Of a stretch of 64,000 nt of DNA, positions 33,930 to 45,737 are shown piece after piece. Origin of the DNA: Setophaga petechia. Its lineage: Eukaryota > Chordata > Aves > Passeriformes > Parulidae. Location of the stretch: positions 928,501 to 992,500 of the forward strand of contig JANCRA010000116.1 in the NCBI GenBank assembly GCA_024362935.1, in the 5' to 3' direction. A program made the position numbers and the translations under genes. Position 1 is the first letter of the stretch, and the number at the start of each line of letters is the position of its first letter. The notes beneath the pieces are model-generated. The model saw nothing but the letters and a program-made list of their open reading frames with translations. It was not told the origin of the DNA and searched no databases.

Positions 33930-34300
33930 AACGGGTGAAGGGCTGGGAATGTTCCCCTGGAGAAGGGAAAAATCCAGGGAATGCTCAGAGCCCCTGGCAG
34001 GGCCTGCAGGGGCTCCAGGAGAGCTGCAGAGGGACTGGGGACAAGGGACAGAGGGACAGCACCCAGGGAATGGCTCCCACTGGGAAAGGGGAGATTGGGC
34101 TGGGATCTTGGCAAGGAATTCCTGCCTGGGCTGGAATTCCCAGATTTGCTGTGGCTGCCCCTGGATCCCTGGCAGTGCCCAAGGCCAGGCTGGACACTGG
34201 GGTACCCTGGGACAGTGGGAGGTGTCCCTGCCATGGCAGGGGTGGCACTGGGTGGGATTTAGGATCCCTTCCCACCCAGCCCATTCCATGACTCTGTGCC
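33930..34300 (+). mobile_element. CR1 LINE 3' fragment
   Basis: Same block order as the 9575 copy (GGGAATGTTCCCCTGGAGAA to GACAGTGGGAGGTGTCCCTG) with a CCCATTCCATGACTCTGTG end. Confidence 0.9.
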
Positions 34301-34554
34301 TGCACCCCCCTGGCCATTCAGGGGTCTCTGTCACCCACCACTGAAGCTGTTCAGGATCTCCTGACCTCAGGCAGGTGTTGTCTCTGTCTCCCTGCCTTGG
34401 TTCCCCTCTCCACACCTGGACTCCCCTTTTCCAGGCCCTGGCTGCCCTCAGATGCCAAACGGAGCCTCCAGTCCTGTCCCAGCCGTGCTGGCCCCACCAG
34501 GGAGCTGTGACAGCCTTGGGGCCCTCAGGCTGTGCCCGGGGTGAGCAGGGACAG
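34301..34554 (+). other. Single-copy sequence
   Basis: A stretch from 34435 to 34539 is open and bounded by CTTTTCCAG and GGTGAGC, but matches no family I recognise, so it is not called as an exon. Confidence 0.3.
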
Positions 34555-34561
34555 GAGCGGG

Positions 34562-34695
34562 GACAGCTGATGGAGGGGACAGACAGGGGGTCCAGGTGGC
34601 TCCCAGGGCTGCAGCAGGTGAGCCTCTCCTGGCCAGCTGATGGAGGGGACAGACAGGGGGTCCTGGTGGCTCCCAGGGCTGCAGCAGCTGGAGCC
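34562..34695. repeat. Two-copy ~70-bp direct repeat
   Basis: AGCTGATGGAGGGGACAGAC to GCTGCAGCAG occurs twice in tandem. Confidence 0.9.
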
Positions 34696-34734
34696 TGTGG
34701 TATTTCTGGGGTCCCGTGTCATGGGGAGGAAAGG

Positions 34735-34850
34735 TGAATCTGACTCCATGTCCTTAGAAGGCTAATTTATATATTATATTATATTATATTATATTATATT
34801 ATATTATATTATATTATATTATATTATATTGTATTATGCTATACTAAAAC
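34735..34850 (-). mobile_element. LTR fragment with internal (ATATT)n expansion
   Basis: GAATCTGACTCCATG and the TATACTAAAACTAGA end match the 5' third of the solo LTRs at 22392, 42685 and 58830, but the middle is replaced by ~18 ATATT repeats. Confidence 0.6.
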
Positions 34851-34926
34851 TAGAGGAGAGGAGAGGAGAGGAGAGGAGAGGAGAGGAGAGGAGAGGAGAG
34901 GAGAGGAGAGGAGAGGAGAGGAGAAA
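34851..34926. repeat. (GGAGA)n microsatellite
   Basis: About 15 perfect pentamers of pure purine. Confidence 0.98.
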
Positions 34927-35355
34927 CACCCGGAGCAGGAGCAGCAGCCCCGGGCAGGCAGCACAGCCCATCCTGGGCACTCAGAGCTGCAGGCAGCCAG
35001 ACATGCTCAGAGCCAAAGGCAAAACCACAGAGGAGAGGGGAAAGGCAGTGGAGCAGTTAATGAAGGGCTCCTGCAGCGGCAGCTCGGGCCATTCATCACC
35101 CTCAGCCCTGCTCTCTGTGCTGAGCTCGGCTTTGGCAGGGGGGGATGCTCTGTGCAGCCATCCCTGCACCCAGGGCGGGCACCTCCCTCCTCAGAGCCAC
35201 CAACGGGCCCGTCAGAAACGGGATCACAGAGCACAGACAGGGAATTACAGGGACTGAGCTCTGGGCATCAGCTCCCCTGTGTGCACGGACAGCAGGAGAA
35301 CAACCCCACTCACAGCAGGGCAGAGGGCACAGGGCAGGGCAGGGGGTGTGGCACT
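34927..35355 (+). other. Single-copy sequence
   Basis: No feature recognised. Confidence 0.35.
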
Positions 35356-36178
35356 GGCACTGAGGGTCTCCGGGGCAGAGGTGGCAGTGGCAATGAGGGT
35401 CCCCAGGGCAGAGGGGACAGTGCAGGGGTGACAGTGCAGGACAGGGTGTGTGACAGTGGCAGTAAGGGTCTCCAGGGCAGAGGTGGCACTGCAGGACAGG
35501 GCAGAGGTGGCAGTGGGAATGAGGGAAGCACCAGAACAGGGGTGACAGTGCAGGACAGGGTGTGTGGCAGTGCCAGTGAGGGTCTCCAGGGCAGAGGTCA
35601 CAGGGCAGAGGTGACAGTGCAGGACATGGCAGTGACAGTGGCAGTGAGGGTCTCCAGGGCAGAGGTGACAGTGCAGAGGTGACAGTGCAGGACAGGGTGT
35701 GTGGCAGTGCCAGTGAGGGTCTCCAGGGCAGAGGATTCAATGCAGGACAGGGCAGAGGTGGCAGTGGCAGTGAGGGTCCCCAGGGCAGAGGTGACAGGGC
35801 AGAGGGGACAGTGCAGGACAGGGTGTGTGGCAGTGCCAGTGAGGGTCTCCAGGGCAGAGGTGACAGGGCAGAGAGGACAGTGCAGGACATGGCAGTGGCA
35901 GTGCCAGTAAGGGTCTCCAGGGCAGAGGGGACAGTGCAGGACAGGACCTGGGGCAGGGAGGGTCCCCAGGGCAGAGGTGACAGGGCAGAGGTGACAGTGC
36001 AGGACATGGCAGTGGCAGTGCCAGTAAGGGTCTCCAGGGCAGAGGGGACAGTGCAGAGGTGACAGTGCAGGACAGGACCTGGGGCAGGGAGGGTCCCCAG
36101 GGCAGAGGTGACAGGGCAGAGGTGACAGTGCAGGACATGGCAGTGGCAGTGCCAGTGAGGGTCTCCAGGGCTGGGGCT
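35356..36178. repeat. Complex minisatellite, GGTCTCCAGGGCAGAGGTGA core
   Basis: Modules CAGTGCAGGACA, GGTCTCCAGGGCAGAGG and GGCAGTGCCAGTGAGG shuffled in ~60-75-bp units over 0.8 kb. Confidence 0.95.
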
Positions 36179-36880
36179 CCATCGGGGCCTGTGCTGGGGG
36201 AGGTTTCCTGGGATGGCCAGGGCTGAGTGAACCCAGCAGCTCACACTCACAGGGCAGGGTCCAGGTGTCACCCAGGGACGTGTGACAGCAGGGACCTGCT
36301 CTCCAGTGACCTGAGGTGACCAAAGCCACTCTGCTGGCTTGGCTTGGTGAGCCCAGAGCAGCCATGGGTGAGCAGCCTCATTTTCTGCCCATCACACAAA
36401 TCCAGGTGGGTTTTTTCTGTTGTTTTCTGCTCCATCCTGCTGGGTTTGTGCCCTGGCTGCCCTTTGCAGGAAGCAGAGCTGTGGCTGTGAGACAAGGCTT
36501 GGGCATTCTTTGGGCTCCAAACCTCTCCTGGCAGGGCTCCCCAGGCTCCTCAGCAGAGCCTTTCCCGGGAGGGCTCAGCACATGTGCAGCTTTTGTGTTA
36601 CAAACATCCAGGCCCGAGCCAGGCCCTCGGCAGGGCTCTGTTCCCAGCCTCCATTATCATCACTGCTGCAGTTTGTCTGTGCATGTTTTCCTTTCTGCAG
36701 CAGCGCAAAAACAGCTCAGCTCCTTTGATGTTCCCTTGGCTGGAGCTCTTTGGGGTTTTGTTTTGTTGTGTGCTTTTCTTCCCTTCCCTTTCTGAGCAGG
36801 AGCAAAAGAAAATCAATTTGAACAAGGAGCAGAAAGGATCCAAAGGCAGCGCTGATCGTCCTGGGGCTCTGCTCAGAGCC
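36179..36880 (+). other. Single-copy sequence
   Basis: Unique sequence, AT-richer at 36640-36830; no gene recognised. Confidence 0.35.
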
Positions 36881-36884
36881 AGCC

Positions 36885-37225
36885 CAGCCTGGCAGGGAGG
36901 GAAAAACAAACACAGAGATGGGACAGGCCTGGCAGGGAGGGAAAAACAAACAGAGATGGGACAGGCCTGGCAGGGAGGGAAAAACAAACACAGAGCCACA
37001 GAGATGGGACTGGCCTGGCAGGGAGGGTAAAACAAACAGAGATGGGACAGGCCTGGCAGGGAGGGAAAAACAAACAGAGATGGGACAGGCCTGGCAGGGA
37101 GGGTAAAACAAACAGAGATGGGACTGGCCTGGCAGGGAGGGAAAAACAAAGAGATGGGACAGGCCTGGCAGGGAGGGAAAAACAAACACAGAGCCACAGA
37201 GATGGGACTGGCCTGGCAGGAGGGA
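36885..37225. repeat. ~38-bp minisatellite GGGACAGGCCTGGCAGGGAG
   Basis: Nine units with GGAAAAACAAACAGAGAT spacers; two longer ones insert CACAGAGCCACAGAG. Confidence 0.96.
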
Positions 37226-37344
37226 CAGGCACAGAGCTCAGGGACAGACCCACGGTGGCTGCAGAAACTCCTGCCCTGAGCCTCGAGCACCATGGAGCTC
37301 TCTGGAAAGGGAAATGTCCCTGCCTGAGTTGGGAATGGGCCCTG

Positions 37345-38660
37345 GAGTGGGGATGGATGGATGGATGGATGGATGGATGGATGGATGGATGGATGATGGA
37401 TGGATGATGGATGGATGATGGATGATGGATGGATGGATGGATGGATGGATGGATGGATGGATGATGGATGGATGGATGGATGATGGATGGATGGATGGAT
37501 GATGGGTGGATGGATGGATGGATGATGGATGGATGGATGATGGATGGATGGATGGATGGATGATGGATGGATGATGGATGGATGGATGGATGGATGATGG
37601 ATGGATGGATGGATGATGGATGGATGATGGATGATGGATGGATGGATGGATGGATGGATGGATGGATGGATGGATGGATGATGGATGGATGGATGGATGG
37701 ATGGATGGATGGATGGATGATGGATGATGGATGGATGATGGATGATGGATGGATGATGGATGATGATGGATGGATGGATGGATGGATGGATGGATGGATG
37801 GATGGATGGATGATGGATGATGGATGGATGGATGGATGATGGATGATGGATGATGGATGATGGATGGATGGATGGATGGATGGATGGATGGATGGATGGA
37901 TGATGGATGATGGATGGATGGATGGATGATGATGGATGGATGGATGATGGATGGATGGATGATGGATGGATGGATGATGGATGGATGATGGATGGATGGA
38001 TGGATGGATGATGGATGGATGATGGATGATGGATGGATGATGGATGATGGATGGATGATGGATGATGGATGGATGATGGATGATGATGGATGGATGGATG
38101 ATGGATGATGGATGATGGATGGATGGATGGATGATGGATGGATGATGGATGATGGATGGATGATGGATGATGGATGGATGATGGATGGATGGATGATGGA
38201 TGGATGATGGATGGATGATGGATGATGGATGGATGATGGATGATGGATGGATGATGGATGATGATGGATGGATGGATGATGGATGATGGATGGATGGATG
38301 GATGGATGATGGATGATGGATGGATGGATGGATGGATGGATGGATGGATGGATGGATGGATGATGGATGATGGATGGATGATGGATGGATGGATGATGGA
38401 TGGATGATGGATGGATGGATGGATGGATGGATGGATGATGGATGGATGGGTGGATGGATGGATGATGGATGGATGGATGGATGATGGATGGATGATGGAT
38501 GATGGATGGATGGATGATGGATGGATGGGTGGATGATGGATAGATGGATGGATGGATGGATGGATGGATGGATGGATGGATGATGGATGGATGATGGATG
38601 GATGGATGATGGATGATGGATGGATGGATGGATGGATGGATGGATGGATGGATGGATGGG
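37345..38660. repeat. (GGAT)n/(GATGATGGATG)n tetranucleotide array, 1.3 kb
   Basis: Uninterrupted GGATGGATGATGG words. Its three-frame openness creates a 799-residue Ile-His-Pro-Ser false ORF on the minus strand. Confidence 0.98.
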
Positions 38661-38925
38661 AAGGGACCTCAAATCCCCCCCAGTGCCACCCCTGCCATGG
38701 CAGGGACACCTCCCACTGTCCCAGGGGGCTCCAGCCTGGCCTTGGGCACTGCCAGGGATCCAGGGGCAGCCACAGCAAATCTGGGAATTCCAGCCCAGGC
38801 AGGAATTCCTTGCCCAGATCCCAGCCCAATCTCCCCTTTCCCAGTGGGAGCCATTCCCTGGGTGCTGTCCCTCTGTCCCTTGTCCCCAGTCCCTCTGCAG
38901 CTCTCCTGGAGCCCCCCAGGCCCTG
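38661..38925 (-). mobile_element. CR1 LINE 3' fragment
   Basis: Starts CCTGCCATGGCAGGGACACC then TCCCACTGTCCCAGG; reverse complement of the other CR1 copies. Confidence 0.9.
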
Positions 38926-39335
38926 GCAGCTGGAGGACAGGGGCTGCTTGGAGCAGTTTGTCACCTGCAGGAGTCCTGCTCGCCTCTGGGATGGCACAAA
39001 TCACTGGTGCAGGTGACTGAGCTGAGCCCTGGCTGTGCCTGGCTGTGACAGCAGCAGTGACACTCTGGTCTGGAATTCCTGTGCTCCCACCCAGGGGCTC
39101 CTGCCCGGGGATCCAGCAGGGCTGGGAACAGCGAGGCTCTGGCAGGGCAGTGCTCCATTATTGTGCTTATTCAGCCTTGAATAAATAACTTCTGCACTGC
39201 TGGGCACCTCTGGGGCCAGAGGCACTGCTGGGACAGCTCAGGAGGTGACAGCAGCTCTGTCACCTGGGCTGGGCATGGGGGACACCTGGGACAGCCAGGG
39301 GCAGCAGGAGAGCCCAGAGCTGGCCTCTGCCCTGT
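38926..39335 (+). other. Single-copy sequence
   Basis: No gene recognised; an AATAAAT word at 39179 has no upstream gene that needs it. Confidence 0.35.
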
Positions 39336-39337
39336 GC

Positions 39338-39885
39338 AGGAGATCCATTGTCCTGTGCAGGGGATCCATTGTCCTGTGCAGGGGATCCATTGTTCTGTGC
39401 AGGGGATCTATTGTTCAGGGGATCCATTGTCCTGGGCAGGGGATCCATTGTTCAGGGGATCCATTGTCCTGTGCAGGGGATCCATTGTTCTGTGCAGGGG
39501 ATCCATTGTTCAGGGGATCCATTGTCCTGTGCAGGGGATCCATTGTCCTGTGCAGGGGATCCATTGTTCAGGGGATCTATTGCCCAGGGGATCCATTGCC
39601 CAGGGGATCCATTGTCCTGTGCAGGGGATCCATTGTCCAGGGGATCCATTGTCCTGTGCAGGGGATCCATTGTCCAGGGGATCCATTGTCCTGTGCAGGG
39701 GATCCATTGTCCTGTGCAGGGGATCCATTGTTCTGTGCAGGGGATCCATTGTCCTGTGCAGGGGATCCATTGTTCAGGGGATCCATTGCCCAGGGGATCT
39801 ATTGTCCTGCCCAGGGGGATCCATTGCCCAGGGGATCCATTGTCCAGGGGATCCATTGCCCAGGGGGATCCATTGCCCAGGGCAG
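39338..39885. repeat. 21-bp minisatellite GGGGATCCATTGTCCTGTGC
   Basis: About 30 copies (some shortened to GGGGATCCATTGTTCA); nearly every unit has a BamHI site GGATCC. Confidence 0.97.
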
Positions 39886-39984
39886 TCCCAGGGCAGCTCC
39901 TCACAGGCCAGGCTGTGCTCTCCCTGCAGAGCTGCCCCCGTGCAGTGCCCGTGGAGCTGAGCCCAGCCCTGGTGCCTCTTTCTC

Positions 39985-40590
39985 CTGCACCCTGTGATCC
40001 CCTCTCTCACCCTGCACCCTGTGATCCCTGTCTCTCTCTGCAGCCTGTGATCCCCTCTCTCATCCTGCAGCCTGTGATCCCTGTCTCTGCACCCTGTGAT
40101 CCCTGTCTCTGCACCCTGTGATCCCTGTCTCTGCACCCTGTGATCCCTGTCTCGCATCCTGCACCCTGTGACCCCTGTCTGTGCACCCTGTGATCCCTGT
40201 CTCTGCAGCCTGTGATCCCTGTCTCTGCACCCTGTGATCCCTGTCTGTGCACCCTGTGATCCCTGTGTCTCTGCACCCTGTGATCCCTGTCTGTGCACCC
40301 TGTGATCCCTGTCTCTGCACCCTGTGATCCCTGTCCCTCATCCTGCACCCTGTGATCCCTGTCTGTGCACCCTGTGATCCCTGTCCCTCATCCTGCACTC
40401 TGTGATCCCTGTCTGTGCACCCTGTGATCCCTGTCTCTGCACCCTGTGATCCCTGTCTCTGCACCCTGTGATCCCTGTCCCTCATCCTGCACCCTGTGAT
40501 CCCTGTCTCTGCACCCTGTGATCCCTGTCTGTGCACCCTGTGATCCCTGTGTCTCTCTGCACCCTGTGATCCCTGTCTGTGCCCCAGCAG
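39985..40590. repeat. ~22-bp minisatellite ACCCTGTGATCCCTGTCTCT
   Basis: About 26 copies with GC or GTGC joins. Confidence 0.97.
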
Positions 40591-41620
40591 TGTTTCACCC
40601 CTGTTTCCCCCTGTGCCCCATGGTGCAGGATCAATCCCCCCATGGCCGGTTCCAGGCTGCTCCTCCTCGCTGCCCTGTGCTGCTGCTGCTGCTGCTGCTG
40701 GGCCTTTGCTTCTGCTTTGTCCTCCCCTCCAGACTCCTCCTGAGCCTCCAAGGGGACGATTCCCCCTTCTGTGTCCTTATCTGCAAGGTGAAAGGAGGGA
40801 GAAATTGTCTCCTGCCTCGGGGAAGATAAGTCACGTTGGCCTCTCCTTCTTTAGAAAACTCTCTAATGCCATTTATCAATTAATTACTGGGTTGCATTTC
40901 TGTCCATTAATTCCCCCCGCTGTCTCTCCGTTTTGGAAAGCTCTGTGATGTTCAGGCTCTAATTGTCCTGTTCTCAACCTGCTTTCTTTCTCATTTTCAA
41001 GTTAAGTGGATACCAGAGCCTTCTGTACCTGCTCCTTTATTTCCCCTGCAGATTTCCCTGCCCCCTTCTCCTCCTCCCTGTGTGTTCCAAAAGGATTTCA
41101 CTGGGTTTGGGGGGAGTGGATTAAAGTGTGTGGCCCAGGCTGTAAATCCTAATTCTGCTCAGGAATCAATTGTTGTGGAGCCAGGAAAACATTTTCACTC
41201 TGAGCTTTTGACACTGGCAGATCCACTTTCAGGTCACCTGCAACATGCTGTGGTTCTGTATCAATCTCAGCCCCTTGTTTGGGTTGAAATAACCAAGCCA
41301 GACAATTTGGAAAGAGAAAAGCTTCAATTTACCTTTCCCCCCCAAGAAAAAACATTTGATGTCTCTGTTTGAAACAATATTTCCCTTGTTTCACCTCAGC
41401 TTAAAACACAGAAGTATTTATTCTAAATGGGAAGCAGTACCCACATAAACAAAATGTGTTTATTTTGATCTGCCAGTGACAAATGGAAAAGTGCAGCTTT
41501 GGGATGGGTCCAGGGGGAGGTGTTCCCTCAATTCAATCACTCAATCACAGAGCTTTGCTCACCCTCCCTGCGCCAGGGTGCCCATCCCTGCTGCCAAGGC
41601 AGGTGCAGAAATGAACCCGT
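40591..41620 (+). other. Single-copy island, possibly conserved non-coding
   Basis: AT-richer unique sequence (about 40820-41480), with TTTATCAATTAATTACTGGG near 40870. A short (CTG)n run occurs at 40680-40700. No coding potential seen. Confidence 0.4.
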
Positions 41621-41624
41621 GAGC

Positions 41625-41835
41625 CCTGCTGGGATTGCCTGGAGCTGGGTGTGAGCACTGAGCCAGGTGTGCCCACCTGGGCAGGGCCCTGCTGGGATTG
41701 ATCCCTGAGCCAGGTGTGCCCACCTGGGCAGGGCCCTGCTGGGATTGATCCCTGAGCCAGGTGTGCCCACCTGGGCAGGGCCCTGCTGGGATTGCCTGGT
41801 GCTGGGATTGATCCCTGAGCCAGGTGTGCCCACCT
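41625..41835. repeat. ~52-bp minisatellite, CAGGTGTGCCCACCTGGGCA core
   Basis: Four units with GGGCCCTGCTGGGATTG. Confidence 0.95.
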
Positions 41836-42030
41836 GGGCCCTGCTGGGATTTGGGGTTCATTGCAGAGGGCCTGGGGCAGGGCCCTGCTAGGATTTGGGG
41901 TTTATTGCAAAGGGCCTGGGTGCAGGGCCCTGCTGGGATTTGGGGTTCATTGCAGAGGGCCTGGGGCAGGGCCCTGCTGGGATTTGGGGTTTATTGCAGA
42001 GGGCCTGGGGGCAGGGCCCTGCTGGGAGGT
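41836..42030. repeat. ~56-bp minisatellite, CTGGGATTTGGGGTTCATTG core
   Basis: Four units; shares GGGCCCTGCTGGGATT with the preceding array, so the two probably have a common origin. Confidence 0.95.
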
Positions 42031-42049
42031 GCAGCCACAGCTCAGAGCA

Positions 42050-42680
42050 GGACTGGGAGAAGAGAGGGGGAGAGAGGATGAGAGGGTGAGAGAGTAAAAG
42101 CATAAGAGAGTAAAAGGGTAAGAGAATAAACAGGGTAAGAGAGCGAAGTTCTCATTCCAATACAATAAATCTTCTTCTGTGCTGAATATTCTGATTCTCA
42201 CTAACCAATCCAGTACAAGATACAAAACCTACAGCATTTCCATACAGCCTATGAGAATCACTACATTCCCACACTGTGTTACATTTTAAACCCTACAAAC
42301 TCCTCTGGGCCCCTTCTGCCCAGCTGTAGGGTCTGCTCTGAGCCTTGGACCTGTCTGCAAGCAGAGGGTGTTGTTCCATCACAAGGGGATCACCTTCAGC
42401 TGGCCATGCCATTGTTTTCCAGCTGTTCAGTAACTGAGGGATCTCAGAGCTTGCTTTCATTTCAATCTCACTTAGAGTTTCCATATTCTCAAAATCTTTT
42501 GCCAGACAATGACATTGATAAGGCTTTCCTGTGTCACCTTCCCCAACATAAACCATCCCTGGCTGCTGCTGGCTCCTCTCCTGCTGGGAATGTGTTCCTG
42601 GATGGATGGAGACTCTCAGAACACCCACAGCACCCCATAAATGCCACCCTACTGTTGTTTATTATGAGGAAGAAGCTGGT
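42050..42680. mobile_element. Probable retroviral-type interspersed repeat fragment
   Basis: Composition and words such as CTCACTAACCAATCCAGTAC and the AATACAATAAATC signal suggest an LTR element or its fragment directly left of solo LTR copy 2. Termini not identified. Confidence 0.35.
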
Positions 42681-42684
42681 GTGG

Positions 42685-43065
42685 TGTGACCGTGCTCACA
42701 GGGTCCCAGGATGAGGGAAGAGACCAGGATCTGACTCCATGGTTCAGAGGCTGATTTATTATTTTATGATATGTATCACATTAAAACTAGACTAAAAGAA
42801 TAGAAGAAAAGGTCTCATTAGAAGGCTGGCTAAGAATAGAATGGGAAAGAATGATAACAAAGGTTTGTGGCTCAGCTCTCTGTCTGAGCCAGCTGACTGT
42901 GATTGGCCATTAATTACAAACAACCCCATGAGACCAATCCCAGATGCACCTGTTGCATCCCACAGCAGCAGATAATCAATGTTTGCATTTTGTTCCTGAG
43001 GCCTCTCAGCTTCTCAGGAGGAAAAATCCCAAGGAAAGGATTTTCCATAAAAGATGTCTGTGCCA
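42685..43065 (-). mobile_element. Solo LTR, avian endogenous retrovirus (copy 2)
   Basis: 381 bp, same family and orientation as copy 1. Flanked by a perfect 6-bp target duplication GTGTGG (42679-42684 and 43066-43071). No internal retroviral region present. Confidence 0.9.
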
Positions 43066-43440
43066 GTGTGGTGTGGAACTGAAGCTGCTCCTTGCTCTGG
43101 GCCTCCCCACTGGTTGCATTCTGGTTTTTCTGCTCCCTTTGTGGGAACAGATCCATTTGCTCAGCCTGGTGGGAGTTTCTCTGTTCGTGCAGGAGGAACA
43201 AACCCCCCCAGGTGTCTGTTCCTGCTTTCCCTGCAGCAGGGAGGTGTGAGGACAGGCTGGTAATTGGTGACAGCTTGGCTGCTCTGGCTGCAGGGACAGT
43301 GAAGTCACCCCGGCAGGATGGGGCTGGAATGGAGCCACTAAGAGCCCTGAAATCTCCTTGGCTTCTCCTGACAGGGTGGAACAAAGAGTGGACACAGCAC
43401 AGAAATCCAGGTCTCACCCCCGGAACATTGATTTCCTTCT
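43066..43440 (+). other. Single-copy sequence
   Basis: No gene recognised. Confidence 0.35.
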
Positions 43441-43762
43441 GGTGATGCAGGATGTTTGAAAATGACAGCTCAGACAGGATCAAACTGAGAAGGGGAAACG
43501 GGGAATAATCCTGGATCTCCTTTTATTTCCCACCTCCCTGGGGCACCACGGTGGCAGAAGAGGGGGCAGAGGGAGGGGGGAAGGGGAACCTGTCTGTGAC
43601 AAGGGGGTGCAGCTGGACCACGGGATGGATTTAGGGAACCCTGGCCTTTAAAAATCAGATCCACAAAACCACCAGTGCCAGGAACTGACAGTGCAGCTGT
43701 GTCTGGTGAGGAACCTCTGCAGGACACAGAGAGAAACTGGTGGGGCCGATTGTGGAGGAGAA
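43441..43762. repeat. ~322-bp dispersed repeat, copy A
   Basis: Highly similar to 46588-46910, from GGTGATGCAGGATGTTTGAA to GATTGTGGAGGAGAAG. Contains CTCCTTTTATTTCCC, a possible reverse polyadenylation word. Unclassified interspersed element or small segmental duplication. Confidence 0.85.
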
Positions 43763-43930
43763 GAGCAAAGAGAAACATGGAATTGGTTTGGTTGGAAAAT
43801 CCCTCTGAGCCAGACACTGAGTGCAGTGTACCCCAGCACTGCCCCTGTCCCCAAGTGCCACATCCACAGGGCTGGAAACCCCTCAGGGATGGGCACTGCA
43901 AACCTCCCTGGGCACTCCCAATCCCTGACC
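43763..43930 (-). mobile_element. CR1 LINE fragment
   Basis: GAATTGGTTTGGTTGGAAAA then AAGTGCCACATCCACAGGGC is reverse-complement CR1; it directly follows dispersed repeat copy A. Confidence 0.7.
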
Positions 43931-44059
43931 CCCCTTTCCATGGGGAAATTCCTGCTGTGCCCACCCTGAGCTCCCCTGAGGCCGTTCCCTCTGCTCCTGT
44001 CCCTGTTCCCCTCCTGGCAGGAGCTGTGCAGAGCCACAAGGGCCCCCTGAGCCTCCTTT

Positions 44060-44215
44060 GCTCCAGGCTGAGCCCCTGCCCAGCTCCTCAGGGATTCTGC
44101 AGCCCCTGCCCAGCTCCTCAGGGATTCTGCAGCCCCTGCCCAGCTCCTCAGGGATTCTCCAGCCCCTGCCCAGCTCCTCAGGGATTCTCCAGCCCCTGCC
44201 CAGCTCTCTCTCTGC
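44060..44215. repeat. 30-bp minisatellite AGCCCCTGCCCAGCTCCTCA
   Basis: Five copies with GGGATTCTGC or GGGATTCTCC. Confidence 0.97.
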
Positions 44216-44681
44216 CCTGGCCTCGCTCCAGCCCCTCAGAGCCTTTCCCAAACCCAACCCCTTGTACATGCCAAGGGATGGGATCCCAAGGATGATCTCT
44301 GAGCAGATGAGGTGTGCAGAAGCAGCAGCTGTTCCATGCACTAAAGGCTCAGCAAAGCCCCTGTTTGAGTGGGGGACAGGAGCTCCAAGACGGCCCCTGA
44401 GGGCTGGGCAGGTTGGGGTTCTGCTCTGCCTTGCTGGGAGCAGGAGATGCCCGGTGTGAGGGCAGGGCAATGCTGTCAGGAAATCTCCTTCCACCGAGGC
44501 TGGGGCTGCAGGCAAGGGGGAAAGGCTCCCTGGGGAAGGAACCAGCACAGAGATGGAGGAGCAGGCAGGTGAGGGGGCCCTGCCCCAGGAGAGCTCAGCC
44601 CCTGCACAGGTGGGTGAGGAGCCACGGTCCCAGCATGCCCAGGGCATCATGGAACCAAAGTTTGGCTTGGAAGGGAGCTCA

Positions 44682-45035
44682 GAGCCCCCCCAGTGCCACC
44701 CTGCCATGGCAGGGACACCTCAGAGCCCCCCCAGTGCCACCCTGCCATGGCAGGGACACCTCAGAGCTCACCCAGTGCCACCCTGCCATGGCAGGGACAC
44801 CTCAGAGCCCCCCAGTGCCACCCTGCCATGGCAGGGACACCTCAGAGCTCACCCAGTGCCACCCTGCCATGGCAGGGACACCTCAGAGCCCCCAGTGCCA
44901 CCCTGCCATGGCAGGGACACCTCAGAGCCCACCCAGTGCCACCCTGCCATGGCAGGGACACCTCAGAGCTCACCCAGTGCCACCTCTGCCATGGCAGGGA
45001 CACCTCCCACTGTCCCAGGTTTGTCCAGGCCCCGT
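44682..45035 (-). repeat. ~42-46-bp minisatellite expanded from a CR1 3' end
   Basis: Seven to eight copies of CAGTGCCACCCTGCCATGGC, AGGGACACCTCAGAG. The last copy passes into the normal CR1 tail (ACACCTCCCACTGTCCCAGG), so the array is an internal tandem expansion of a minus-strand CR1. Confidence 0.93.
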
Positions 45036-45543
45036 CCAGCCTGGTCTGGGGCATTTCCAGGGATGGGGAGAGCTGTGCAGGTGGGATGGTGTCACCTGAG
45101 GAATCCCTACCCCGCCTGGGCACAAATTCCCAGCCTGGAGGGGTGAGGAAGGTGATGGACACAGCACAGATTTGCAGCCAGGGTGGTAAAGAGACCCCTG
45201 AGCCCCAAACCCTCCAGGCTGTGTGGGGATCCCAGCCTCACCCCCAAACAAACAGCACTCCAGGAGCACAGAGATGTTTGTTTGTCTCAGGAAGCTCAGC
45301 AAGACCAGGTGCCACCTTTGCCAGGCTGCTGCAGGCTGCCCTCACCACCTGCACTTTAATTTTCTTTCCAGCCCCTCAGCCAGTGCTCCTTCCTCCCTGC
45401 ACGTGGAGGGAGGGCCGGGGAGCTCAGTCCACCCTCGCTGCTGCTCCTTTCCATCCCTGTTTCCTGCAGCAGCTGCTGCCCCCTCTAGAGCACCAAGCTT
45501 TGCTGGCTTCTCTCCCCTGAGCCTTCTCCCTCCCTTCCTGAGC

Positions 45544-45545
<2 letters not shown>
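45036..45545 (+). other. Single-copy sequence
   Basis: No gene recognised. Confidence 0.35.
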
Positions 45546-45574
<29 letters not shown>

Positions 45575-45608
45575 CTCCTCCTCCTCATCCTCCTCCTCCT
45601 CCTCCTCT
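45546..45608. repeat. (CTC)n microsatellite with CAT interruptions
   Basis: About 20 triplets. Confidence 0.96.
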
Positions 45609-45737
45609 GCCCCTTGAGGATGCCAGCCCAGACTCCAGACAGCCCAAGGGCACTGAAAGGGTGTCCCTGGCCAGGCACTGCTCAGTCTGGGCTGGCTGAG
45701 CACAGCACAGCAGGGAAGGGGGGACAAGGGAAGGGGG

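Noticed and set aside
34435..34539. Open segment with acceptor- and donor-like ends
   Set aside because: No recognised domain, no partner exon and repeat-like surroundings; probably chance.
36598..38997. 799-residue minus-strand Ile-His-Pro-Ser ORF
   Set aside because: Produced by the GGAT tetranucleotide array plus flanking CR1; no stop can occur in the repeat.
40642..40740. Signal-peptide-like ORF MAGSRLLLLAALCCCC
   Set aside because: Stops after about 32 codons, the Cys run is a (CTG)n microsatellite read in another frame, and no in-phase donor or following exon was found.
42050..43065. Possible full retroviral insertion left of LTR copy 2
   Set aside because: No gag/pol-like reading frame, and LTR copy 2 has its own perfect target duplication, so it is a solo LTR next to an unrelated fragment.
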